Under the pieces are notes generated by a model. That model had not been told where the DNA came from and searched no databases. It saw only the letters and a list, made by a program, of their open reading frames with translations. This document shows, piece by piece, positions 34,669-45,300 of a DNA stretch of 64,000 bases. Position 1 is the stretch's first letter. Each line of letters starts with the position of its first letter. The translations under genes were made by a program, and so were the position numbers. This DNA comes from Branchipolynoe longqiensis (taxonomy: Eukaryota > Annelida > Polychaeta > Phyllodocida > Polynoidae), in assembly GCA_030323885.1 (NCBI GenBank), contig CM059196.1:44650293-44714292 (forward strand), in the 5' to 3' direction.

Positions 34669-35796
34669 CAGATAGATATATCAGAAGAAGTTAAAAGACA
34701 CACATTGTTAGATGCTGTACTGACAAAAGTAAAACATTTCACACTTAGTGGTTGGCCTGAAGATAGAAAATCAATTGATCTTGATGTAACTCCGTATTTT
34801 ACTTTTAGGAATGATACTACTTTTTGGGATGGAATATTATTGAAAGGAACACAGATAATAATTCCCAGAGAGCTGCAACCGCAGATCTTGGTAAAGTTAC
34901 ATGAATCCCACTTGGGAGTAGTAAAGTGCAAGCAGCTAGTAAGAGACAGCGTTTTTTGTCCTGGATTGAGCAGCCAGTTGGAGGGCAAGATAGCCATATG
35001 CCCCATATGCCAGGAATTTCGGAATTTGCCTCCCAAAGAACCTTTAATTAGTCACTCTATAGATGATGTACCATTTAGCAAAGTCGGATTGGACTTATTC
35101 CACGTTGATGGAAAAAATTACCTTCTAGTGGTCGATTACTATTCAAAATTACCTGACTTTATGGAATTATTGAATACGTCCAGTAAAGACATTATCCTTG
35201 CTTTAAAACAAACTTTTGCCAGATTTGGGATACCCAAGTTTGTTGTGTCGGATAATGGACCACAATTTGCAAGTCAAGAATTTCAAACATTTTCTTCTGA
35301 ATATGGTTTCATCTCAGTTTTTACAAGTCCCATGCATGCTCAGAGCAAGGGACAGGTGGAACGTCATGTCCAGACCATTAAACGTATGATAAAAAAGTGT
35401 TTTAAGTCTAAGGGGGATGTGCAGATCGCGTTACTTAATTACAGAAACACCACCCGAGAGGGCGTTGGTGCATCCCCTGCACAGTTATTAATGTCTCGTC
35501 GGCTTTGCGATAAGTTACCAGTTTTAGACCGGGCACTCAAGGCGAACGTTCAGCCCTCCAAGTAAGCTCAGTTAGGTAACAGGCAGGCTTTACAAAAAAA
35601 GTATTTTGACAAACATGCAGCTAAGACACACCCTACACTGGTACAGGGTGACCATGTTCGTTACCGAAGCCACACTAACGAGTGGAAACGGGGGACAATT
35701 CTAGAGAAACGTGACAGGGACGAGAGGGCCTATGACCTAATAAATGAGCGTAATCACGTGTTACACCGTAATAGGCAATTTCCTTTACAAATGTAA
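34669..35796 (+). pseudogene. Integrase of the LTR element
   Basis: The frame is open from 34669; the first clear domain is the HHCC zinc site (H66, H69, C99, C102 counting from 34705). The DDE core has Asp130 (KVGLDLF), Asp183 (VVSDNGPQF) and Glu219 (GQVERHV), all present. A TAA at 35563 follows QPSK, after which the same frame continues to 35796 with LVQGDHVRYR and EWKRGTIL, the C-terminal GPY/F-like module. One nonsense change therefore separates core and C-terminal domain. The upstream SGWPEDR is the usual linker after RNase H, which is itself deleted. Confidence 0.88.
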
Positions 35797-36875
35797 AAAT
35801 TTCAATAATGACACTCACACACGTGATACAAAAAGTTCTGTCGTTCAACCAGTACAACAAAACAATACTGTAAGTCCATAGGTTACAAAATATGGTCGAA
35901 TCATTAGGCCACCTGACCGGTTTGAGGTCAATGTACCATGATTGCATCGATATGTCTGTAACCATAAAGAGTGTAAATTTTTTTTTACTCATTTCAAGTA
36001 TCCAAACAAGCGCCCACTAAGAACTGTATGTCAATATGTATTATAATAAGTAAACATATCATACCATTAGTGTTCTAATGGAATTGTTTTACAATAATCT
36101 GATAACTCGTTCTTAGTCAATAAAATCAATGGCATGATGTACGTTTTATGACGTTCATTTGTCATGTCGTCGTAGGGCTGGTCGCGTACAATGTCCTGGA
36201 TATAATAAATGCACGTATTCACGTTTGATGTATTATAGGTATGTTCGCTTACTATATAGTTGCCGTTATATCACTTTGAAAGCTGTTAATCCTATATATA
36301 TGTATATATTCATGTACATGTTAATAAATGAAATGCTTATAACATTGAACAATGCAATGACAAATATAACACCACTCAGTGGGTCATACAAAGAACAGAC
36401 AACACAATTGTATACTTGTAAGAAGTGACATCTGTAGTCACTAATAAAGTATATGTAAATGTTCCACACTGATGATACATGTCAACTAATGTGCTGTTGA
36501 ATATAGATAGACATGTTTGTTGCGTTAAGGTTAAATATTGTCTATATATATAATGTCATGTTATGGTATTGTAGTTGTTGTTATCGACAATGACATTTTC
36601 ATTATCTTAGAGTAACATTTGCTCACACGTGGACTGTTTGAACAGGTTCGCATGTTGTTAGGATATCTAATGTTTCCTTACAGGACAGGAGGGGATAGGA
36701 AAGTGACGTTTACTTAGGACAGTTAAGAAGCTATTCCAGTTAGGTATCGTTATCAAGGAGTTGCTATATTAAACATGGTGAATGCAATAACATTAGCTGG
36801 TATACTGCAGCAAGCTGTCATTAGGTGATAAGTTATATTATTCGGAGATAAGCTATGTTATTTGATACCTATTGT
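35797..36875 (+). other. Noncoding 3' part of the LTR element
   Basis: About 1.1 kb of AT-rich sequence between integrase and the polypurine tract with no supported frame; an env-like gene is not visible. Confidence 0.6.
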
Positions 36876-36887
36876 AAAAGGGGAAGG
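36876..36887 (+). promoter_or_regulatory. Polypurine tract
   Basis: AAAAGGGGAAGG ends exactly at the 3' LTR, as expected for the plus-strand primer of an LTR retrotransposon. Confidence 0.88.
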
Positions 36888-37004
36888 TGTAATGTATGTA
36901 GTTATCCGAACACCCCCACGTCAATACAGTGTGACGTCAAAAGGATCGGTTCTAAATAAAATCAGTTACGTTACAGAACTCACGGTGTCGACACGTCTTT
37001 TACA
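36888..37004 (+). repeat. 3' LTR, 117 bp
   Basis: Same length and ends as the 5' LTR with few differences (for example CAGTGTG for CCATGTG). Confidence 0.93.
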
Positions 37005-37243
37005 ACCGATGGCTTTCTCAATGACCACGGGGGATGTTCTGGGACTTTGGCATCCTCCAACACGTCCAAATCCATGCCCAAGGCCTCCGAATGAGGTTTC
37101 ATTCGGAGCCTCAGTGGCCGGATGTAATTCGGCCTGGCTTCATACCTGGATTCGTCATGTTGCTCGAATAGACAATTGTGTGCAGGATTCAATGCATTAG
37201 TTTTTATCTTGACTCTGAACCGGTGAGGTGCGGAAGGCCCCAA
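36980..37243 (-). pseudogene. LINE copy 2, segment between RT and RNase H
   Basis: The frame from FRVKIKTNALNPAHNCLFEQ to DAKVPEHPPWSLRKPS matches copy 1 and then runs into the LTR element at 37004. Confidence 0.85.
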
Positions 37244-37334
37244 GGGCCAGGCGCAGTCCCTGGTGGTTGATCGTGTCTAGCACCCCAATATATGATTTCC
37301 TTGCGGAACCGTATACTATGCTACCGTAATCCAC

Positions 37335-38440
37335 TCATGACCGAACCAAGGTTCTGTACATGGAGAGCAGAACATCTCTGTCCGCTCCCCACTCTGAGCT
37401 GGACAGCACCCTCAGAATATCCAACGCTTTCAGGCATCTTGTTTTTAGGTACTTTATACGTGGCACAAAAGACAGTTTTGCGTCGAGAATGAGGCCCAGA
37501 AATGTGGTTTTCTCAACGACTTTAATGGGATCCCCATCCAGGGTCAGCTCCGGTTCCGCATGCATTCTACGCAGCAGGCAGAAGTGCATGCAGACTGTTT
37601 TGGTCTTGGAAAATTTGAAACCGTTCAGAACTGACCATCGATGGATCCCATTTATGCTTGGTTGTAGCTGTCTCTCTATGACATTCATGTTAGCACCGCT
37701 GTAATATAAAACAAAGTCATCCACGAAAAGACTACAGGAGACGCCCCACTTCACAGCAGCAGCAATACCATTGACCTTGACCCCGAAAAGTGTCACGTCC
37801 AGTATGCTGCCTTGAGTACTCCTAGTTTCTGTGAGTGTAGGCGGGAATAGGTAGTCTTGACATGGACGCGGAAATGCCTAAAGACTAGAAAGTTCCTGAT
37901 GAAAATTGGCAAGTGGCCACGAAGGCCAATCGCATGAAGATCCTCTATGATGCCATGCTGCCACGTTGTGTCATAGGCTTTTTCGAGGTCGAAAAAGACA
38001 GCCACAACGTGCTCCTTCTTAAGGAAAGCATCTCTTATGAAGGTCTCCATGCGCACCAAATGGTCGAGGGTGCTGCGGCCCCCGTCTGAAGCCACATTGA
38101 AGGTTGGACAGGTGGTGTCCTGACTCCAGTAGCCAGACGAGGCGGTTGTTTACCATGCGCTCCATGGTTTTACAGATGCAGCTTGTAAGGGCTATGGGAT
38201 GATAGTTCTGGGCTTCACTCTGGTCTTTACCAGGTTTGGGAATCGGTATTACTGTCGCCTCCCATCAAGAGGCGGGGACGGCACCCGACTTCCAGATGTT
38301 GTTGAAGAGTTGAAGCAACAGCCTCAGTGCAAGTTCAGGGAGATGTTTCAAAAATTGATAATGAATTCCATCAGGTCCAACTGCTGTGTCATGCGAGCTT
38401 TACAAAGAACACCTCAACTCACCCATACTGAATGGGGAGT
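37335..38440 (-). pseudogene. RT domain of LINE copy 2
   Basis: Read from 38440 down: SPFSMGELRC, then IPKPGKD and ALTSCICKTMERMVNNRLVW in interrupted frames, FFDLEKAYDTTW (motif A) at about 38000, a frameshift near 37795, then the FVDD box at about 37715. At least two stops upstream of 38095 and one frameshift mark it as dead. Confidence 0.8.
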
Positions 38441-38491
38441 TGTAGTGCTCCTCGCCATCAGAAGAAAAGTCCAAGAGCTTTCGCCCGTGGT

Positions 38492-38525
38492 TACATCTGG
38501 TGTGCCAGAGGGCACACCAGATGTA
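38492..38525. repeat. Perfect 15-bp hairpin
   Basis: TACATCTGGTGTGCC, four bases AGAG, then its exact reverse complement. It lies between the end of the acetyltransferase gene and LINE copy 2, so it could be an RNA 3' structure or an insertion scar. Confidence 0.6.
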
Positions 38526-38617
38526 GCCACCAAAGGGCAGCCATCATCACCACCAGACGCAACCAACAGCTGTTATCACCAGAACCAACCATCGAGGCAC
38601 CAGCAGGCGACGCGACG

Positions 38618-39322
38618 CTACAAGTCACTTCTGGTCCCGGCTGTGAGCTTGCCCTGTGCTATGAGCAGCTTCCGGTCGCCACACTCATAATCATCGACGG
38701 CGCACTCGAACACGGACACGGGCATCACTTGACAACCATCGAGTCCGAGCAGGGTGCGCAGCCTGTTGCGCACAAGATGCTCCGACATCCCGGGCGGCGG
38801 GTAGATGATGGGTACCACGGCGCCACTGGAAGTGCAGGCGCGCGCAGTCAGAAGGAGCGCACGCAGGCACGCACAGGCATGCGCGACGGTGCCGTCAATG
38901 TCGTTAGTGGCGCCGAAGTAGTGCAGGTCGAGCCGCGTCCCGGCGGCCGTCGGAATCCTCCGCACGACGCTCACCGCCTGGTGACGCCACCTGCCAGCCC
39001 GCGCTGCTTCCGCTTCCGCTTCCACTTCCGCTTCGTCATCCACATCATCATCCTCATCGCAGGTGGTGTAGGCGAAGAGGTCCTCCAGGCGACACAGCTC
39101 CTCGAAGTTGGAGTGCATCATCCGGAACGGCTCCGACACGAATATGGCGCGGCGGGACGGGAACCAGCGCGCCTGGTTGCCCGGGTCGCACAGCGCAGCG
39201 AGCAGCTCCGCCCGGGAGATCTCCCGCACCCGGCCGAGCGTGGGCAGCGCGAGGCGGCCGGGGGGCTCCCGGGCGAGGAAGGCGTCGACGTCGGCTGGTT
39301 CCAGAGTGTAGACGATGGCGTG
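38618..39322 (-). CDS. nat16-like: nat16-like exon 4 (C-terminal)
   Basis: Acceptor CTCCCTGTCCATTCACCACTGCAG shortened here to its core CCATTCACCACTGCAG. Codes residues 141-374, from HAIVYTLEPADVDAFLA to LIAQGKLTAGTRSDL, stop TAG at 38618. It includes CDEDDDVDDEAEVEAEAEAA (acidic), RWFPSRRAIFVSEPFRMM and PIIYPPPG. This is the long C-terminal half that distinguishes the NAT16 family from minimal GNATs. Confidence 0.88.
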   Translation of the reverse strand, partial: HAIVYTLEPADVDAFLAREPPGRLALPTLGRVREISRAELLAALCDPGNQARWFPSRRAIFVSEPFRMMHSNFEELCRLEDLFAYTTCDEDDDVDDEAEVEAEAEAARAGRWRHQAVSVVRRIPTAAGTRLDLHYFGATNDIDGTVAHACACLRALLLTARACTSSGAVVPIIYPPPGMSEHLVRNRLRTLLGLDGCQVMPVSVFECAVDDYECGDRKLLIAQGKLTAGTRSDL

Positions 39323-42300
39323 CTGCAGTGGTGAATGGACAGGGAGGGAGGTCAGAGTCCAGAAGAGGGTGTTGGGGATTGCATTGTTACTGCCAAGTGT
39401 CTCCCATTATGCTGGTTGTTGGAGCTTTACGTCCTGGCAACATCTAAGGTAATATCAGATCAGGATGGATACCGACTTGTGACAGTGCACACTCATGGCG
39501 ACTTAATAGTGCTGCCCCACTGGGAGACGTGTTGCCATGAGTGTGCACGGTCACAAGTCGGTACACGTCCCAATATGACCTTAGATGTTGCCAAGACGTA
39601 AAACTCCAATAACCAACAACCTGCATGCATGTCCCCCATCTGGTCAACCACCCCCTTCACACCACCACTCCCGACACACTTAGGACCACTTTACGACCAA
39701 AAAAGAAACTATATTTAAAAAACGGGTGGGTAAAAGAGATCGCAATGTGATCAAAAGTGGTAAAAAAGGGATCTCTATTTGCAACAAACTGGTCGCCGAC
39801 CTCCGGGAGATCATTTTGGTTGAAAGGAGGTCATTTACATGTGTTGCATCAAAACCCTTCTTGCGATCATAATGGTCGCAAGGAGGTCGCCGGTCATTTT
39901 CATAAGTCATAGGTCTATGATCAGTTGGCGATCAATTGGATGGTTGCTGGAGTTTTACATCATTTTAAAATCATCATCAACAGCCAATCATATGCAAATA
40001 CGACATGGCCCCACAGTAGTAGTCCATCACATGCAAGTCCTCCTGCCTCCTGCCCTGCTCCCTGGGCTCGCCGTCCCATCCAGCCCAGTGGCCTCTCACC
40101 TGTGACTGCCCTCTCGCCTTCTGTCCCGCTTCCTGCCCCCTGCCTTCCAGTCTGACCCAGTGACCAATCTGCCATCTGTCGCCCTACCCCTGCGGCCCGT
40201 CCCTCAATGCCGGCGGCCCACGTTCATGATCATCTCAAATATCGTAGAATTTCTTTTATTCGAATTTCGACTAACCGCAGACAGTTGCAGCCGGATGCCC
40301 GTCTTGCCCGCCAGCTGCCGCTGCGTGTGTAGGTCCGTGTCCCTCGTGACGAGGGCCACCCTGGTGACGTCAGGGAGATCCTGCAGCAGCAGCAGTTGGT
40401 GCCTCCGGAAGACCGACCACAGCCCGGAGGACAGGTAGGCGGGGCTGATGCGGGACGCCTGCACCACGGCCGTCCTGCCCGCGTCCACCAGCTGGAACAT
40501 GTGGAACGCCACCTGGAGGCAGAAGAGAGAAGGAGAAAGGGGTGGTAGAGGGGAGGGAGAGGAGGTGAAGGGGTGGTGAGGGGGGAGGGAGGTTGTGGAA
40601 GGGGGTGGTAGGCGGAAAGAGGAGATGAGAGAGCGACAGGGGGAGGAGGGTGGATGTGAAGGGCTGGGTCTAAAGCCCTGGTCTCATACACGTTAGTGAA
40701 CGTAGTTGAACGTAGTCGAACGTAGGATAGATTAATGTGGGTCAAACGTGGTTTAAGTACGCCAAACTATAGTGAAAAACGTTAAGATTGATTGATTGAT
40801 TGATTGGTGGTTGATTTACACCGTGTCGGCAGCATAGGCCATATTCACGGAAAAACGTTAAGGTATGGCAGGTTTTGGTACGGATAAATACATTATGGCA
40901 CAGATGCTGGTACATTCAACTACGTTCAACTACGTTCAACTATGGTCAACTATGTTCAACATACGGTAGCCTCCACTACGGTCAACTATGTTCAACTACA
41001 TCCAAGTATGCTAGAGTATGCTAGAGTACGCCAGGGTATGCTAGAGTATGCTAGAGTACACTAGAGTGCGCTAGAGTATGCCAGAGTGTGCTAGAGTACG
41101 CTCGAGTATGCTAGAGTACGCTAGAGAATGCTAAAGTATGCTAAACTATGCTAGAGTGCATTAAGAGTATGGAGACTTCGTCACAGTACATTAGCCTCTA
41201 ACATAGCCCACCCACATTATTACCAAGTTAGCATGACGGAGAAGTATGGATGCCAGTACATTCAACTACGTTCAACTATGTTAGCCTCCTCTACGTTCAA
41301 ATACGTCCACTAATGTGTATGTGATCGTGCCTTTAGGTGCTACTTTGACTGCTGAATAAAATCTCTGTTTAACTGCACTCCCTCTTCGGTGTTGTTCATT
41401 TGGCCGAATCAATATTCAATAAAAAACTCCTCTTCAGGCACCGGACACAGTGGCCGAATTGGTAGAAAGTGGACCTCGCATGTGGGAGATGAGGAGTTTA
41501 GTTCCCAGTCAAGTCAAACCTATGACTTATAAAATTGATACTTGTCGCTTCCTTGCCTGGCACACGGCATTTATAGGATAGGGCAAGCACTGGTTAGATC
41601 ACTGTCAGAATAATGTGACTGAGTGGGATATTAGGTCATGGTGCTGGCAGCCTGGTCTCCCAGTGCGGCAGCACTATAAGGACACCATGAGTGTGCACTG
41701 TCACAAGTCAGTACCCATCCTGATATGACCTTAGACATTACCAGGACGTAAAGCCCTGACAACCACATAACATTACTGGTTTCTGGCACCTCGGGCAGGC
41801 TCAACTGCGGCACCTCTGCAAGTATTGCCAGAGTTCCATGTACCTTCAGCCATCCCTGTGTATTAGTGTGATATATGGTAGAGACTTTCCACACTTTGAT
41901 AAGCTTTCTCTATTAAATAGATTTTTTAGACAATCTCTAAGAAAATGTACAAACGTTTAGCAGCATTTGAGATGTGGACTTATCGAAGGATGATGAAAAT
42001 ATCATGGACAAAGACGATCACCAACAAAGAAGTTCTCAGAAAAATTAAAAATAAGAAATGCTTGTTTGCCACTATACAGACAAAGAAACTTATTTAATTT
42101 GGCCACATCATTCATCAGAGTTCAATATACCGTACATTGTTGGAAGGGAAGGTGAATGGCAGCAGAGGGAGAGGGAGACCAAGAACATCATGGTTTACAA
42201 ATATTTCACAGTGGACAGGCTTGAATTATTCACAGTCTATCAGAACAGCACACCATCAGGACAAGTGGAGAAACATTGCATCCAGCCCTCGACTAGAGGA

Positions 42301-45300
42301 CGGAACTATTGATTGATTGATTGATTAAATAGAGCTAAAACATTCAAACTTCATGAGTGACTAATTACAGAGAAGGGCTATAAAGAAGCATTTAACTGCA
42401 ATACAAGTTTCTAAGAAGGGCATTTCTCAAACTGACTTTCAGTATTAGTGAATATATTTGAAACCCATTTATCTTATAATCAATGCAATTCAATGACGCA
42501 CTTTCCTGTATGGTTTCACAGGATAAGCTCCAAACCAGTGTGCAGGATCTGTCTAAGATCAATTATATTAATGTCTCCTCAGCTATTCTCCAGTCTACAT
42601 GTGCAAAATAAGATCCCCACTATATTTGTAATGCCTCAGTTTAACCTACTACTGTCTATATTGTTCATACCATCGCATCATCTCATCCATAAATAGTTCA
42701 TATGCACTATAATTGCGAAGGCCGGAAGACCAGCGCCTCGGTGCTGAAAAAATATGTTATTCAAGTGGAATACAAATTTGAACAAAAAAAAAGATGAAAA
42801 AAAAAAGAAAAGGTGAATAGTTCACGGATATTGCTAGTTGTTCTAAGGAAGAAAACAAGGCAGACAAAGGAACAGCTGTGAAGATAACATCATGGAATGG
42901 ACATGCTTTGAGTTTGGCAAATCCCAGATGGCAGTGGAGTACAGGGTAAAATGGAGAAAACTGGTTGGAAAATCATCTGAGGTGCGCCGAGACAACCTTA
43001 TGTTTGTTTCTTTAACGACCCCCCCAGCACAAAAAGTAGATATTGGCTATTGGGGGTCATACATATCTGACTAAAACAAAATTTCAAACAAGTAAAATAT
43101 ACAAAAGAGCATACAACTGTGGTAAACTCAGATGTGGTATATGATCAATAAATTCAGGAGTAAACAACTTTTCAAGTTAAAAATGGAAAATGAATTTTTG
43201 GTCAAAACCAGTTTCCCTCAAAATTTTTAAAATGAGTTGCTGATGGAATCGGAATGATTCCACCATACCCTTATTTCAAAATACATCATCCCAAACCGAC
43301 AACCAGTGTGGTTAAGGGATTGATGACACTGATGATGATGAGTAGTTCTAAGTGCAATGCAATAGTTTTGAATTATGTAGTTAGGATATAGTGGATGTCT
43401 ATGTAAAGAATATATGTCAGGTGACCAGATATTTAAGAAGTGCCATACCGCAGCGCCACCTATCCATCCGACAATGCAGACGCGGTTTGGATCCTTTATG
43501 AAGCTGTCATACAAGGCCGGCAGGTAGTCCAGGCCTTCATAAATGACGTCAGATATGCCTGCCGAAAGGTCAGATACACACGCATTATTTAGGCCTCAGT
43601 CACACTATAGCTTGTGACCATTTTGCGACCACTTTGCGACCACTTTGCGACCAAAAGCCAGTGACCTCCTTGCGACCAAAGCAAACAAAAAGTTGGAAAA
43701 ACTGATGGTCGGCCAACGGTCGGCAATCAGTCGCTGAATGCTCAGTCTGGGTGATCATTTTGGTCGCAAGGAGGTTGCAGGTGCTACATTTTAAAGCTTC
43801 TTTTGAACAAAACGATCGCCCGTTTTTAGCAAGGAAATGAAGGAACCCAGTATAGTAAATCAATCACTAATCCATTGTGATTAGCTGCACTACAATGTTG
43901 AATTCAATAATTCAAGTCTCTCTGTCATCTGAGCATCCTGTAAGTGTAACAGAGAATGATCTGTCCTTTGGTGGACGCTATGAGGTAGAGGCTGACCAAA
44001 CAGAACAGCCAATGAAATAAGTAACTCCCAATTATGACTGAAACGTAGAGCACAGGCTTCCCATGTGGAAGCTAGATAGTTCGAATCCCGTCCGAGTCAA
44101 ACCAATGAGGTATAAAGTACGTATAGGAATATTATTAGGATGGAACCGTTTGACTAGTTTGCATGTCTCTTTTAGGGTTCGAACCCGCGACCCTCAAACC
44201 GGCGCGCTGGTTGCTGGTGTGGCAGCTACACCGGTCCGGTGTGCGGCCGGCCTGCTCCAAGGTAGAGGCTGACCAAGCTTGTTTGTTTGTTGTTGTTTTA
44301 AGTCCTAGCAACGCGTAAGGTCGGGTACCGACTGGTGACAGTGCACGCTCATGGTGACTTTATAGCGCTGCCCCACTCGGAGACCAGGCCACGAGCACCA
44401 TGACCTGATATCCCACTCAGTCAGATTATCCTGACACTGGGCCAACCAGTCCTTTCCCTATCCTAATAATGCTGAGTGCCTGGCTAGGAAGCGACAAGTA
44501 TAAATTTTTAAGTCATTGGTTTGACTCGACATGGGTTCGAATCCACGAACCTTTGGGTTCGGATCCACCGATCTCTCAAAGCAGGAGACGACGCCCAACT
44601 CATTGGGCCATCCCGTCTGGTAGACGCTTTATCTCGCGTCCAACGATTTTTCCCTCCAGGAGGCGCATTTGATTCCGAACTCTAGCTTAGATGTGTGTGT
44701 GTGTTATGGCCCTGTCATACTATGACATAATGACGTCACCATAGGGAGAACATGAAGAACGTTGAACTTCTCGGCGTAGTATGCAAATTTGGGCACAAGT
44801 TGAACGTGGATGCAGCGTAGTGGACGAGAGCGTAACGTCGGTCGTAGTGATACCATCATTCAACGAGAGAGGACAACGTCATTACGCTCACGGAATGTTA
44901 TGAACGTTATTCCATCGCCAGAAGAACGTTACGTGACGTTACATACGTCATGAGACGTTGAATGTACGTTGAATGCACGTTCTTCTGACGTTCTCCTGAT
45001 GTTCTCCTGACGTTCCCATTATGCCATGTAGGCATTTGCACTCGGTTTAATGTGGGTCAACATAGTGGAACGTAGTTGAACGTAGTGAGCAGCGTTGGAA
45101 TAACGTCCGTTTAACGTCATTGATGTTCACTGAACGTGAACAGAACGTACGGCGAACATAAACCCTTACATTCGAGCTACGTTGAAAGTTTTGAACATGT
45201 CCAAAACCTTGACGTAACTCGACATAACACGACGTAATGTGACAATACAATTACATTAACTGGGGGGGGGGGGGGGGGGGGGGGGGTATTATATACAGGG

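Larger units (their letters stand above)
34321..37009 (+). mobile_element. Ty3/Gypsy-like LTR retrotransposon, internally deleted
   Basis: The element proper is 34326-37004 (2,679 bp), starting TGTAATG and ending TTTACA, with 117-bp LTRs. The target duplication ACCGA flanks it exactly (34321-34325, 37005-37009). It has a primer-binding site, polypurine tract and integrase, but gag, protease, RT and RNase H are missing. The two LTRs differ at only a few positions, suggesting a fairly recent insertion into LINE copy 2. Confidence 0.95.
33956..38540 (-). mobile_element. I-type non-LTR retrotransposon copy 2, split by an LTR element
   Basis: Two blocks of the same LINE as copy 1, in minus orientation: 38540-37005 and 34325-33956. 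The join is exact once the LTR element at 34326-37004 and one copy of ACCGA are removed. It carries more RT than copy 1 (FSSDGEEHYN, IPKPGKD, FDLEKAYDTTW) but loses its 3' end at 33956. The 5' boundary near 38500-38540 is approximate. It lies immediately downstream of the host acetyltransferase gene in the same orientation. Confidence 0.85.

Noticed and set aside
38432..39334. 300-codon plus-strand frame over the acetyltransferase exon 4
   Set aside because: Antisense shadow of a GC-rich exon; the minus strand has splice sites, phase agreement with three other exons and family motifs.
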